Source of the DNA: Clostridiales bacterium | GTDB lineage: Bacteria; Bacillota; Clostridia; Oscillospirales; Oscillospiraceae | Assembly (NCBI GenBank): GCA_902363045.1 | Contig: CABIYX010000001.1 | Coordinates: 23,737 to 87,736 of the forward strand | DNA: 64,000 nucleotides | Direction of reading: 5' to 3' | Notes under the pieces: generated by a model | Database searches by the model: none | Seen by the model: only the letters and a program-made list of their open reading frames with translations | What the model was told of the DNA's origin: nothing | Made by a program: the position numbers and the translations under genes | Shown: positions 35,780 to 44,914 of the stretch, one piece after another | Numbering within the stretch: the stretch's first letter is position 1 | How the letters are laid out: every line of letters starts with the position of its first letter

Positions 35780-36361
35780 ATGAACGAAAAAAACTATTTT
35801 ACCATTGTTGTGCCTCTTTCCCCTGATGCACAGAAAATCGTGCAAGGCAACCCATCAGCCGTCCCGCTGCGGGCGGCGGTTTGGTCGCAGGCGGCGGAAC
35901 GCATGAAGCCGCTTCTGGGAGGTGTCTGCTCCCGTTTCTCTCCCGCGGCAGCCCCCTATGGAGAGCCGCTTCACCTGCCCTTCGGCGTCGCTTTGGGCGG
36001 TGCAGAAGCCGAACAGTTTCTGCTCTGCTATTTCCATGCCAGGGAAAATCAAGAGGAGGAGATCAGGAGCCGCACTCAGGCCATTCGAGCTCTGGGCAGA
36101 AAAGTTGGTCAGTTCCATCCTGATGAAGAAACGACTTTGACCGTCATGGCGTTTCGTTCTTCTGATCCTGAACTGCATAAGCAGATGGATGTTGCCCAGC
36201 GTTTCTTTTCCGACGATATTACCGCCGCTGCGGGTCTGTACTATTTAGGCTTTGGCTCCAACTACATCAATGAGCAGCAGGAGCGGCAGATCCTCTCCAA
36301 TCCGGAGGCTTATGCTCTCTGTGTGGCTGAGCTTCAGCCAGTGGAGGAAGCAGCGCGATGA
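35780..36361 (+). CDS. Hypothetical protein of the element maintenance operon
   Basis: A 193-residue soluble protein (MNEKNYFTIVVPLSPDAQKI...). No family recognised. Overlaps the next gene by four bases and follows the methylase gene by 13 bases, so it is certainly co-transcribed. No signal peptide or membrane segment. Confidence 0.7.
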   Translation: MNEKNYFTIVVPLSPDAQKIVQGNPSAVPLRAAVWSQAAERMKPLLGGVCSRFSPAAAPYGEPLHLPFGVALGGAEAEQFLLCYFHARENQEEEIRSRTQAIRALGRKVGQFHPDEETTLTVMAFRSSDPELHKQMDVAQRFFSDDITAAAGLYYLGFGSNYINEQQERQILSNPEAYALCVAELQPVEEAAR

Positions 36362-36657
36362 GGAAAGTGTTAGACCTTGGCGAACTCCATAAACAGCTCA
36401 GACAGACGGAGGAACATGAGCCGCACTTCGACGAGGAGCTAAACCCCTACCTGCTGGACACAGTTCTTCCGCAACTGGAGGGTGAGGAGCCCATCCGGCT
36501 GGAGCAAATCGACTTTGATCAGTTCGACGAAGAGGACCCGTTCACAATCCTCGACTATTATTACTGGCGGGAAAATCTTTGTAATACGATGCGCCACATC
36601 AACAGGCGGATTTCCGACATTTTGCCGTCTTGTGTGAAAACCAGAGCGTTTTTATAG
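36358..36657 (+). CDS. Small acidic hypothetical protein
   Basis: A 99-residue, strongly acidic protein (EEHEPHFDEELNPYLLD, FDQFDEEDPFTILDYYYW). Overlaps the previous gene (ATGA). Acidic small proteins on mobile elements can act as DNA mimics, but nothing here proves that. No family recognised. Confidence 0.65.
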   Translation: MRKVLDLGELHKQLRQTEEHEPHFDEELNPYLLDTVLPQLEGEEPIRLEQIDFDQFDEEDPFTILDYYYWRENLCNTMRHINRRISDILPSCVKTRAFL

Positions 36658-36667
36658 GAGGCCGGAC

Positions 36668-37279
36668 ATGGACGAAGATACTTTGAACGCAGCCATGAGG
36701 ATCTTAAACATGGCAAAAGTGCTGGAGAGCCACGGGAAATTGAACAGGCTCATGGATATGCTTGGAGATTGCACGGAGATCACCTGGGATAATCAGTGCA
36801 TGGTGGAACGGTTTGCCTGTGAGAGCGTATTTCAGAATACCAAGTGCTATGAGCAGTGCGGAAAGCAGGTCTCCCATCATGCGTATGAACCGGATCGTGA
36901 GGTCTATGTTCTGCGCGACCCGCTGCTGGACAGGTTTCATGCTTTGTGCCGGGAATATGAATCCCGAAGAGGGATAACCCGAATTGAAAACCCCTATGCG
37001 CGGGAGCTGGAGGACGCGGTCCACAGTGCTATGCGCCTCAGCAACTATAACTTTGATTACCTTTGGGTAGACGGCTCGGAGGCGCGGAAAAGCCCCAAAC
37101 TCCTGCTCTTTCTGTTCGAGGAGTTCTACTCCTTTGATGAGATTCCGAAGGCTCTGTGCGACATCCTGGACGCCTGCCAGAGCGGAATCAGGGAATTAGA
37201 ACAGGAGCTGAAGAAGCCGGCGGGCAAAGTAATTGCCCTGCCTTCTCAGCCTGCGCTGAAGCAAAAGGAGGCGGCATAA
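36668..37279 (+). CDS. Hypothetical protein upstream of the E2-like gene
   Basis: A 203-residue, mostly helical soluble protein (MDEDTLNAAMRILNMAKVLE...). AGGAGG lies upstream and its stop directly precedes the next start. No domain recognised. Several Cys residues (about positions 35, 44, 50, 60 and 64) are scattered without a clear zinc pattern. Confidence 0.7.
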   Translation: MDEDTLNAAMRILNMAKVLESHGKLNRLMDMLGDCTEITWDNQCMVERFACESVFQNTKCYEQCGKQVSHHAYEPDREVYVLRDPLLDRFHALCREYESRRGITRIENPYARELEDAVHSAMRLSNYNFDYLWVDGSEARKSPKLLLFLFEEFYSFDEIPKALCDILDACQSGIRELEQELKKPAGKVIALPSQPALKQKEAA

Positions 37280-37954
37280 ATGGAGGCCAGCAACGACATT
37301 ATGATCCGCATTTCGCCCAATGAGGGCAAAATCACCGTGGAAGAGGACGCGCAAGGTGTCTTCTCCCGGAAAAGCATCACCGAGGAAGATCTGCTTCGGT
37401 GCTTCAAAGACAGCCTGCGGACAGCAGACGAGGGCTATCACAGCGGTTTCCTGCCGCTGAATACTATCTCGCTCTATCAAAGCGAGACGGTAAAACGCTT
37501 CGTTCTCTGGCACCCCAGGCTGTACGCCGATGTTTCGGTCTACGATACGCCCTATCCCCACTTCCCGATCCCTCGTCTGGTATTTGGCTTTTCGCTCAAT
37601 CAAGAGGGGAAAGCATCCCATTGCCGGATTGGGGTGGTGGCGGATGAAATCCCGACCCCGGAGACACCCATGTACTACTATCCATTTTCCAATGTGAGCC
37701 GCGAAAGCGGGAGCCTTTGCGTGGGAGCCAACACGCTGCCAATCTATAAAAAGCCGCACAAGGCACACAACCTTCCAGCGTTTCTCCTGAGTATTCCGAA
37801 CAACATGCACTATTACAGCAGCTCCAACAACAAGTTAGGACTGGAATATCGGGAACTCATGGAGCATCTGAAGGACAAAGACCCCGAATACTACTATTCG
37901 GACATTCTCATCCCCAAAAAGGAAACGCTCGGCGAGTTTATTCAACGGGCCTAA
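37280..37954 (+). CDS. E2-like protein, PRTRC-B / Prok-E2 family
   Basis: A 224-residue protein. The core PRLVFGFS ... MYYYPFSNVSRESGSLCVGANTLP matches the YPF-N-V...VCxG pattern of the prokaryotic E2-like family used for PRTRC protein B, with Cys147 in the position of the presumed thioester Cys. With the JAMM and ThiF proteins it makes an E1-E2-JAMM set. No ubiquitin-like substrate is recognised nearby. AAAAGGAGG upstream. Confidence 0.75.
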   Translation: MEASNDIMIRISPNEGKITVEEDAQGVFSRKSITEEDLLRCFKDSLRTADEGYHSGFLPLNTISLYQSETVKRFVLWHPRLYADVSVYDTPYPHFPIPRLVFGFSLNQEGKASHCRIGVVADEIPTPETPMYYYPFSNVSRESGSLCVGANTLPIYKKPHKAHNLPAFLLSIPNNMHYYSSSNNKLGLEYRELMEHLKDKDPEYYYSDILIPKKETLGEFIQRA

Positions 37955-37967
37955 AGGAGCGAATATC

Positions 37968-38933
37968 ATGTGGAACAAATCAGCGGAAGAACTTCGGGCG
38001 GCCCTTTCCGCCCCCTTTCAGAGCGCCGACATTGAGTGGCGGATCTCCGCGACCAATTCAGCAAAGACCAGCGGCCTGGCAGTGCCCTATGTGACCAACC
38101 GAGCCATCCAAACCCGGCTGGACAGCACAGTGGGCATCGACGGCTGGCACAATGATTTTGTGCCGTGGAAAGGCGAGAGCGCCCAGCTGTGCGGCATTTC
38201 CATCTATTTTCCGTCCCAGGAGGCGTGGATCACCAAATGGGACGGGGCCGATGACAGCGATATTGAATCGGTCAAGGGCGGCCTCAGCGACAGTATGAAG
38301 CGGGCCGCGGTTGAGTGGGGCATCGGCCGGTATCTCTACGGCATGACGCAAAAATGGGTCTCCATTGAGCAGAGGGGAAAAGGGTATGTGATCTGCAACG
38401 ACGAACGCCCCACCTTGGACGCCGTCCATGATCAGTGGGTGCAGTCACTCCAGCAGAAAAAGGACCACCCCGGCGAACAGGACAAACAGGGCCATCACAC
38501 CCGGAGCCAATCTGCCGATCCCAATGGCCGTCCCCGCCAGCAGGGCGGACAGCCTGCCCCTCAGAGGCAGGGCGCAACCCCTCCGCCGCAGCCGCCGCAG
38601 GCACAGCCCGGGCGCCCGCCCCAGCAAGCCCCTCAGATGCAGGGACAGCCTTCCCAAGGCCAGACCTCCGCTTCCGGCATCCCGGCCGGGTGCTATCTGG
38701 TGACCGGCGCTGTCCTCAAGCCGACGATGAGCGGAAACAGCCGCACCAGCGTCCAGGTCAGGGACAGCGCGGGACAGGTCTTTCAGGCATATACCCGGGG
38801 CGCCGACAGCCGGCTTGCGCCGGGACTGATCCTGACAAACGCGAATTTTTCCACGCAGCACAGCAACGGCGTCACCTTCTATATTTTGGAGGCATACCAG
38901 ATCCTCGACCTGGGCTCAGAACAGGCCGCATAA
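37968..38933 (+). CDS. Rad52/Rad22-like single-strand annealing protein
   Basis: A 321-residue protein. Residues about 1-150 match the Rad52/Rad22 annealing fold (VPYVTNRAIQTRLDSTVGIDGWHNDF, GGLSDSMKRAAVEWGIGRYLYGM). A Pro/Gln-rich linker (about 165-235) and a C-terminal OB-like domain (SGIPAGCYLVTG... YTRGADSRLAPG) follow. It would pair complementary strands during element replication or recombination. The linker is unusual for phage annealers and may bind partners. The next gene is Rad50-like. Confidence 0.82.
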   Translation: MWNKSAEELRAALSAPFQSADIEWRISATNSAKTSGLAVPYVTNRAIQTRLDSTVGIDGWHNDFVPWKGESAQLCGISIYFPSQEAWITKWDGADDSDIESVKGGLSDSMKRAAVEWGIGRYLYGMTQKWVSIEQRGKGYVICNDERPTLDAVHDQWVQSLQQKKDHPGEQDKQGHHTRSQSADPNGRPRQQGGQPAPQRQGATPPPQPPQAQPGRPPQQAPQMQGQPSQGQTSASGIPAGCYLVTGAVLKPTMSGNSRTSVQVRDSAGQVFQAYTRGADSRLAPGLILTNANFSTQHSNGVTFYILEAYQILDLGSEQAA

Positions 38934-38949
38934 GTAAGGAGGCAATCAA

Positions 38950-40818
38950 ATGATCCAACCGATCAAGCAATTCCGCGTGACCCGGCTTACAATCAGCGGG
39001 TTTAAGGGATATGCGGACCAGAAGACCTTTCAGTTTGGCGGCATGAATGTGATCTCCGGCCATATGGGCGTGGGGAAAAGCAGCATTGCCGACGCCATCG
39101 CCTTTGCCATCACCGGCGTAGGCTTCTATGCCGGCGCGAAGATTGACTACCTCTATCATCAGGATACCCGTGATTTGCTGGTAGAGCTGGAGTTTGAGGA
39201 TGAGTCCGGCAAACTTCGGACCCTCGCCCGCCATCGCAAGGATGACAAAATGGACATCACGCTGGATGGTGTCCGCATCGGCCAGGGGGATCTCACCACC
39301 ATGTTTGGAGAGCGCGATCTTTTCCTGTCGATGTTCAACCCGCAATACTTTATCAATGTTTTGGGCAGTAAGGGCCGCAACCTTTTGGAGCGGTATCTGC
39401 CGGAGGTGCCCAAGGCGGAAGTTCTCGCTCAGCTCAGCGACCAGACGCGGGCACTGCTGGAAAAGCAGGAGTTTCTATCCGCGGAGGCTTACTCCAAGCA
39501 GCTGCGCGAACAAGTGACCGACATAGAAAAGGATATGGTCTATATCCAGGGGCAGATTGACCTGCACGCCTCTCAACAGAAGGAGCAGGCACAGGAGCTC
39601 ATGGAAGCTCAGGTAAGGCATACACAGCTTCAGGAGCGAATCGGTGAACTGGAGCGTAAGCGCACCACAGGTTTTGACGGAAACAGTATGATCGACCGTC
39701 TGGCCGACTTATACGCCCGTTATGAAGAATTACAGCGGGAGAATCCAGTGATTGCCGATACGGCAAACCTGGATCTTCAAATTCACGCCGCAGCTGAGAA
39801 GCTGGCCCGCCGCAAGGCGGACGCCTACCAGAGCAAGTATGCCGCCGCACTGGCCCAGGCGCAGGAGCGTATCCACAGGCTCAGTATGGAGTTCAAGCGA
39901 ACCAAGCATATCCACGACGGCCTGACGGCGGGGGTGCAGTGCCCCATGTGCCGCCAGACCATCACGGAGCAGACATTGCCGCAGGTGAAGGGGGAATTTG
40001 CCGCCTCCCTGCGCCGCATCCAGGCCGAAGGCTGCCAGCTCACCGCCCAGTGCAAAGAAGTCCAGGAGTTGGACGCCAAGGCGCGGACCGTTTTTGAGCA
40101 GTTTCGGGAGGACGATATTGCCGCCGGAGAAGCCGAGCTTGAGGAACTCAGCGGCCAACGTAAACAGGCGCTTGAACAGGCGGAGGAACGGCGAAATTTC
40201 CACCAGCAAGAGCTTGAGCGCCTGCACAGCGAGATCCAGAGCACCGAGCTGGACCGGGAATGCGGTATGCTCAGCCAGGAGGAAATCGAGGAACTGAACA
40301 GGGCCCGCACGGAGTTTGCCGGGCTCAATGCCAAAATTGAGGTGCTGTCGAAGCTGGTCCAGGCCTCTCCGGAGGCTGCGGGGAAGCAGGAGCAGGACAT
40401 CAAGCAGATGCAGGCCTCCATCCAGCAAAAGAAGGAGCTTCTTTCCGCCCTGGCCTTCTATATCTCAAAGCGGGTGGAGATCAACTTCTCTAAGCTCAGG
40501 ATGAACCGGGTGTCGATCACCCTCTATGATGTGGTGAAGAGCACCGGCGAAGTCAAGGATGTATTCCGCTTCACCTATGAGGGCCGCGACTACATTTGTC
40601 TGTCTCACTCCGAGCGAATTCGGGCTGGACTGGAAGTTGCGGAGCTGATCAAGCGTCTGCTGGGCGTCGAGTACCCGACTTTTATCGACGATGTGGAGTC
40701 CGTTCCCGTCATCGACAATGTTCGCCCCACGGGGCAGGTGTTTATCGCCAAAGTGATCAAGGGCACCGCGCTGCAGGTCCAGGTGGCCGACAATACGGGT
40801 GTCCCGAAAGCCGCATAA
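38950..40818 (+). CDS. Rad50/SbcC-like SMC-type ATPase
   Basis: A 622-residue protein. Walker A GHMGVGKSS near the N-terminus, long coiled coils (about 185-290 and 330-500), a central zinc-hook-like CPMC, and a C-terminal Walker B segment YPTFIDDVESVP. Smaller than typical SbcC. No SbcD/Mre11-like nuclease gene lies next to it. Together with the Rad52-like gene it suggests a recombination pathway for the element. AAGGAGG upstream. Confidence 0.85.
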   Translation: MIQPIKQFRVTRLTISGFKGYADQKTFQFGGMNVISGHMGVGKSSIADAIAFAITGVGFYAGAKIDYLYHQDTRDLLVELEFEDESGKLRTLARHRKDDKMDITLDGVRIGQGDLTTMFGERDLFLSMFNPQYFINVLGSKGRNLLERYLPEVPKAEVLAQLSDQTRALLEKQEFLSAEAYSKQLREQVTDIEKDMVYIQGQIDLHASQQKEQAQELMEAQVRHTQLQERIGELERKRTTGFDGNSMIDRLADLYARYEELQRENPVIADTANLDLQIHAAAEKLARRKADAYQSKYAAALAQAQERIHRLSMEFKRTKHIHDGLTAGVQCPMCRQTITEQTLPQVKGEFAASLRRIQAEGCQLTAQCKEVQELDAKARTVFEQFREDDIAAGEAELEELSGQRKQALEQAEERRNFHQQELERLHSEIQSTELDRECGMLSQEEIEELNRARTEFAGLNAKIEVLSKLVQASPEAAGKQEQDIKQMQASIQQKKELLSALAFYISKRVEINFSKLRMNRVSITLYDVVKSTGEVKDVFRFTYEGRDYICLSHSERIRAGLEVAELIKRLLGVEYPTFIDDVESVPVIDNVRPTGQVFIAKVIKGTALQVQVADNTGVPKAA

Positions 40819-40832
40819 AACGGTGAGCGCCT

Positions 40833-42263
40833 ATGGGCAAGCACCGTTCCGGCCATTCTTATCAGGAATTTCCGATCCTGAATGTGGCGAGAAGATGTGG
40901 GCTTGTCCTGAATGACCGCACGCTGGAATGGGAGGAGGTGGAAGCCTCCTGCCCATTCTGCGGCGACCACGGGCCAGGGAAACACCATCTCTTTCTCAAC
41001 ACCACCAGAAATATTTTCCGCTGTGTGCTCTGCGGAGAAAAGGGCAACAGCGTGTCCCTCTATGCCAAGATGGAGGGGGTTTCAAACCGGCAGGCGTTTC
41101 GGGCGTTATCGGAGGACAGCGTTCTTTACCGGTTTCCCCAGCAGCCCCTGTCACAAAAACCGGCGGAACGGGAGCCCAGCTCCCTGGCCGTCCGGCACAA
41201 TGTCTACTATGATATGCTCATGCACCTGGAGCTCTCCCCCAAGCACAAAGCCGATCTTTTGGCTCGGGGATTGAGTGAGGAGCGTATTGAGCAAAACATG
41301 TACCGCACTCTGCCCATGTCCAGCTCCGCCCGGCGTTTTCTGGCGGGCATCCTTTCCGACTTTCACAATCTGGAGGGCGTCCCGGGCTTCTATGTTGACC
41401 GGGGATACTGGAACATCCTCGGCCATTCGGGGCTTCTGGTGCCGTGCCGCGACAGGAACGGCTATATCCAGGGTCTCCAGATCCGGCTGGATGATGAGAC
41501 CAAGCCGGATCGAAAATACCGGTGGCTCTCCAGCCGCGGCAAGGCTCATGGGACCCGCAGCTACTCCTATATCCATGTCACCGGGAATATCCATGCCAGG
41601 ACCGCCTATCTCACAGAGGGAGGCTTAAAAGGCGATGTGGCCAGCTTCCTGGATCACGACGCGCTCTTTCTCTGCTTTGCTGGCGTGACGGCCATCGCCG
41701 GCCTCAAGGATGCGCTCCAGTCCATGGAGAATCTGGAAGAGGTCGTGGTTGCCCTGGACATGGATAAGCTGGTCAACTGGCGGGTGCGAAACGCCCTGGG
41801 AAAAATCCTGGAAACGGTACAGAGCATACCCAATCTCCGGGTACGCCTGATGAACTGGAACATGACCTTCAAGGGCGTGGACGACTTCTACAAGGCCCGC
41901 AATGAAGCGGCCTCAAAGGGTGTGAACATTTTGGATATGACTTCAAACTTTATCACCATGCGCCTGGAAAGCCTGTGGAAACAGGAATATCCCGAGCAGG
42001 ACCGCGGCTTTATCCACACCTGCGAGTGGGAGGAATTAACAGTTCCGATAGACCAGCTGACTGCCGGGAAACCTGCGGACATGAAGAAAGCGCAATACTA
42101 TCTGAAGCTCCTGTGGGCAGGCAAAGTGGACTTTCCGCCCCTTGTCAGCGTCAACGGCGTGGTGATCGACGGCCTGCACCGATTCTGGGCCTATCAGCAG
42201 ATGGGGTATCAGACGGTGACGGTCTATCAGAACAAGCCGTGGGCCATGCCCACAGCGGCATAG
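40833..42263 (+). CDS. Primase-like protein (CHC2 zinc finger, TOPRIM-like) with ParB-like C-terminus
   Basis: A 476-residue protein. An N-terminal DnaG-type zinc finger (CPFCGDHGPGKHHLFLN, then FRCVLCGEKG), a TOPRIM/DUF3854-like middle (YLTEGGLKGDVASFL, VVVALDMDKL), and a C-terminal segment FPPLVSVNGVVIDGLHRFWAY resembling the ParB/sulfiredoxin motif (DGxHRxxA). The ParB-like piece is notable because PRTRC cassettes carry a ParB protein; here it seems fused to a primase. No catalytic test is possible from sequence alone. Confidence 0.75.
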   Translation: MGKHRSGHSYQEFPILNVARRCGLVLNDRTLEWEEVEASCPFCGDHGPGKHHLFLNTTRNIFRCVLCGEKGNSVSLYAKMEGVSNRQAFRALSEDSVLYRFPQQPLSQKPAEREPSSLAVRHNVYYDMLMHLELSPKHKADLLARGLSEERIEQNMYRTLPMSSSARRFLAGILSDFHNLEGVPGFYVDRGYWNILGHSGLLVPCRDRNGYIQGLQIRLDDETKPDRKYRWLSSRGKAHGTRSYSYIHVTGNIHARTAYLTEGGLKGDVASFLDHDALFLCFAGVTAIAGLKDALQSMENLEEVVVALDMDKLVNWRVRNALGKILETVQSIPNLRVRLMNWNMTFKGVDDFYKARNEAASKGVNILDMTSNFITMRLESLWKQEYPEQDRGFIHTCEWEELTVPIDQLTAGKPADMKKAQYYLKLLWAGKVDFPPLVSVNGVVIDGLHRFWAYQQMGYQTVTVYQNKPWAMPTAA

Positions 42264-42288
42264 GGCCCGCCAGCGAAAGGAGAACGCT

Positions 42289-42465
42289 TTGCCAACCAAC
42301 CGTTTATGCTGCTGGTGTGGAGCTCCGGCAGAGTTTTCCACATACCGGACGATTTATGTGGACACGGAATACGAACAGGCAAGCCGGTACTTTGAGTGTG
42401 CGGCCTGCCATCAAAAGGCAACCAAAGATTTGATTTCGGAGGTAAAAAACAATGTTGAACAATGA
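42289..42465 (+). CDS. Small zinc-ribbon-like protein, TTG start
   Basis: A 58-residue frame opened by TTG at 42289 with AAAGGAG six bases upstream. It carries CCWCG near the N-terminus and CAACH in the middle, two CxxC-type knuckles that could bind zinc. It overlaps the next gene by 14 bases. The spacing, site and cysteine pairs support it despite the rare start. Confidence 0.6.
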   Translation: MPTNRLCCWCGAPAEFSTYRTIYVDTEYEQASRYFECAACHQKATKDLISEVKNNVEQ

Positions 42466-43447
42466 GAAAACCATCCGCTTTGAAGACTTTGCCGCCGTTT
42501 CTCAGGACGGCGGAGATGTTTTGGGAAAGGTGCTGTACTATTCACTTTCCAGCATCCTGATCGACCGGGACGAGTTGGAAAGCCTGTGTGACGCCGTAGG
42601 ATTTCCCAAGGGCAGGAGCAATCGGACTGCCATGGGGGACGCTTTTCGTTCCGCCACCGGCGATATTTACGAGCGCCGGGTAGTGAAAACCGACAGCGGC
42701 CCACAGATCTTCAAGGTGTACTGCCGGGATAACAAAGGTGGAAACGCCTCTGTGATCTCCCGTGAGCTGGTCAAGGAGACCGTGCATGAGGACACCAATG
42801 AATACCGCAAGCTGGCCAACATCACCTTCAATAAGACCAGCAAGCTGTTTTCCTATGATAATCTTGTCTCCGATCCGTTCATCGACCCGCTTCCGTACTG
42901 TATGGAGGCGCAGAGGCTTTTTGAACTCTACCAGAACTGCGCCGGCCGGCGGCAGATTGAAACCCTACTGGAGAACTATGTGGACTCTATGCAGGCCGTC
43001 AAAATAGGCCGGGGGCATTTCTTTTTCGTTCCCCGGGACTTTGCCGCCAGATTGCAGGTGTTTGAGGACTTTGTGGAGATGCTGGAGGAGCATAACCAGC
43101 TCAAGCGTCCCGACCGTGATCCGCTGGAGGTCAACAGCATTTATGTTGTAGACGACGCCAAACAGCGCAAGAAGATGACTGCCGCCTTCTATCGGTCTGT
43201 CCGCAGGGAGATTGCCGAGTATGAGGAGCGCGTCACCCACCTGATCCAGAGCGGAAGCCAGAGCCCCAAGATCATGGATCGCTGGGTCATGCGCATCCAG
43301 GGCCTGGAGGAGAAGAAGCGGAATTATGAGAATATTCTAAAGCGCGAGCTTACCGACCTGGACGAGGAGTTTACCTCTCTCCGCTACCTGTCGGACGAGC
43401 TTCGGATCAGAGCGGCAGGGCTCCGCGTCCATCAAAAGGCCGCTTAA
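42452..43447 (+). CDS. Hypothetical protein of the element maintenance operon
   Basis: A 331-residue soluble protein (MLNNEKTIRFEDFAAVSQDG...). Predicted mixed fold in the first 200 residues and a C-terminal coiled-coil region (about 240-320, rich in Arg and Glu). No family recognised with confidence. The position after the primase-like gene suggests a replication or host-interaction role. Confidence 0.7.
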   Translation: MLNNEKTIRFEDFAAVSQDGGDVLGKVLYYSLSSILIDRDELESLCDAVGFPKGRSNRTAMGDAFRSATGDIYERRVVKTDSGPQIFKVYCRDNKGGNASVISRELVKETVHEDTNEYRKLANITFNKTSKLFSYDNLVSDPFIDPLPYCMEAQRLFELYQNCAGRRQIETLLENYVDSMQAVKIGRGHFFFVPRDFAARLQVFEDFVEMLEEHNQLKRPDRDPLEVNSIYVVDDAKQRKKMTAAFYRSVRREIAEYEERVTHLIQSGSQSPKIMDRWVMRIQGLEEKKRNYENILKRELTDLDEEFTSLRYLSDELRIRAAGLRVHQKAA

Positions 43448-43470
43448 AATACCTGGAATGGAGGAGCAAG

Positions 43471-43887
43471 ATGAACAAGGAAAAGAAGGATAGGCCGAGC
43501 ATCGAAGCCCCCCAAGCAGTCAAGCATCCAGATAAGCACCCGCCGTGTTACCGTTCGGAAACACGCAATCCCTATCCGCTCTGCCTGGGATGGGGAATGA
43601 AAGCCTGTGCCCATTGCTGCCTTTGGACAGACTATGATTCCGATGAGGACGAAAGCCGTGTAAACCTTCCGCTCTCCCTGGCGCAGCTTCAGGAGATGGA
43701 CGGCACTCCCGCCTGGTGGGAGTGCGGACCAGAATACAGCTGCTGGGGTATTATTGCCGTGGACAGTAGCGGGCGTTGGGAGGGCATCCCCTTCTTTCAG
43801 GGACGATGGCGTGAAGTCAATTTTGTGTATAACATCGAAGCACGCAACATGGAGATCTACCGCCATCCGCCCTATGAGGAAACCTGA
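43471..43887 (+). CDS. Hypothetical Cys-rich protein
   Basis: A 138-residue protein with several Cys (CYRSETRNPYPLCLG, KACAHCCLWTDYD, WECGPEYSCWG) that may bind a metal. GGAGGAG upstream. No family recognised. Confidence 0.65.
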   Translation: MNKEKKDRPSIEAPQAVKHPDKHPPCYRSETRNPYPLCLGWGMKACAHCCLWTDYDSDEDESRVNLPLSLAQLQEMDGTPAWWECGPEYSCWGIIAVDSSGRWEGIPFFQGRWREVNFVYNIEARNMEIYRHPPYEET

Positions 43888-43965
43888 TAAACCGCGTCCC
43901 CGCTTTTCTGGCGGAACAAGTTCGGGACGCCGCATAAAAAACAAACCGGAGAGGAGCACCTTGAT

Positions 43966-44274
43966 ATGACCTACCAAGGGAAAGAAGTTTTTACCTCGGA
44001 CGATTTCGACTATGCCGCCGCAAAGCCTGGAGACTATGTAGAGGAGGCCGTGGTGGATGCGGCGATGAACTGCCTGCCGCCCATCTGCATGAGCAGCGCC
44101 TGCGCGCAAATGGGGGACCCCTATGGTATGCGCCAGGACCCTACAACTGGGGCATGGAGATCCACCTACGCCACATTCAAGCGTTGTCTGGATGTCTCCG
44201 GTATCTGGGAGTATTGTGGACATTGTTTTTCGGGCGAGACCGTAGAGCGCGGGACGCCGCCACCCAATATGTAA
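43966..44274 (+). CDS. Hypothetical protein, last gene of the maintenance operon
   Basis: A 102-residue protein with seven Cys (CLPPICMSSACAQM, KRCLDVSG, YCGHC). GAGAGGAG upstream. Ends 60 bases before a bidirectional terminator. No family recognised. Confidence 0.65.
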   Translation: MTYQGKEVFTSDDFDYAAAKPGDYVEEAVVDAAMNCLPPICMSSACAQMGDPYGMRQDPTTGAWRSTYATFKRCLDVSGIWEYCGHCFSGETVERGTPPPNM

Positions 44275-44335
44275 CACACCAAATTAAGTAAAGAGCCAAT
44301 CAACGCTCCGGCCGCAGGCGCGGCCAATGAAAAAA

Positions 44336-44372
44336 GCCCGAGGGGATACGCCGCATAGCGTACCCCTCGGGC
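44336..44372. terminator. Bidirectional terminator between convergent genes
   Basis: Stem GCCCGAGGGG-ATACG / CGTA-CCCCTCGGGC with flanking A and T runs, serving the maintenance operon (+) and the XRE gene (-). Confidence 0.85.
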
Positions 44373-44391
44373 ACTTTTATTGAGAGACGGC

Positions 44392-44727
44392 TTACTGCTC
44401 CGCTCCACCCTCCCGCAGAGGAAGGGAAAGGCGCTGGATCATGGCCAGTGCCAGGGCCGCATCCTGTTCGCTCAACTTCCGGATGGCGTCAATGGCTTTT
44501 TGCACGGTGGGAGACTCAACATTCTCCTCGTCAAAGAACTCAGACAGGCTCATATTGAAATAATCCGCGATATTAAATAGCTCCTGTGTTGATGGCTTGG
44601 ACTTTCCGGAGGTAATGCTCTGGATATAGCTTTTGCTGTGGCCCAGCTCCAGCGACATCTGATATTCTGAGATATTCCGAGCCATCCGGAGTTGAGTAAT
44701 ACGCTTTGCGATATAGCTTTCCTCCAA
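44392..44727 (-). CDS. XRE-family regulator of the element
   Basis: A 111-residue protein with an N-terminal Cro/CI helix-turn-helix (RITQLRMARNISEYQMSLEL, GHSKSYIQSITSGKSKPSTQ, LFNIADYFNMSLSEFFDE) and a short helical tail. Its promoter region faces that of the Spo0A-like gene, a layout typical of a regulatory switch on integrative elements. Confidence 0.85.
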   Translation of the reverse strand: MEESYIAKRITQLRMARNISEYQMSLELGHSKSYIQSITSGKSKPSTQELFNIADYFNMSLSEFFDEENVESPTVQKAIDAIRKLSEQDAALALAMIQRLSLPLREGGAEQ

Positions 44728-44820
44728 CAGGTATCACCTCTTTATGTTGATGATACCCGATTATTCAAAAACAATGTTCGCTGGCAGCGTGATTATATTT
44801 TGGTATTAGGCCGCTGTCAC

Positions 44821-44849
44821 TTGTTATTTACCGCTTATACTTGTATAAT
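44821..44849 (+). promoter_or_regulatory. Strong sigma-A-like promoter
   Basis: TTGTTA (44821-44826), a 17-base spacer, and TATAAT (44844-44849), about 65 bases upstream of the Spo0A-like gene. Confidence 0.65.
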
Positions 44850-44914
44850 TTTATTTATATCATTCCGCTGTAATCGGTAGAGTTGATACTGCCGAGCGAA
44901 ATAGGAAAGGGAGC

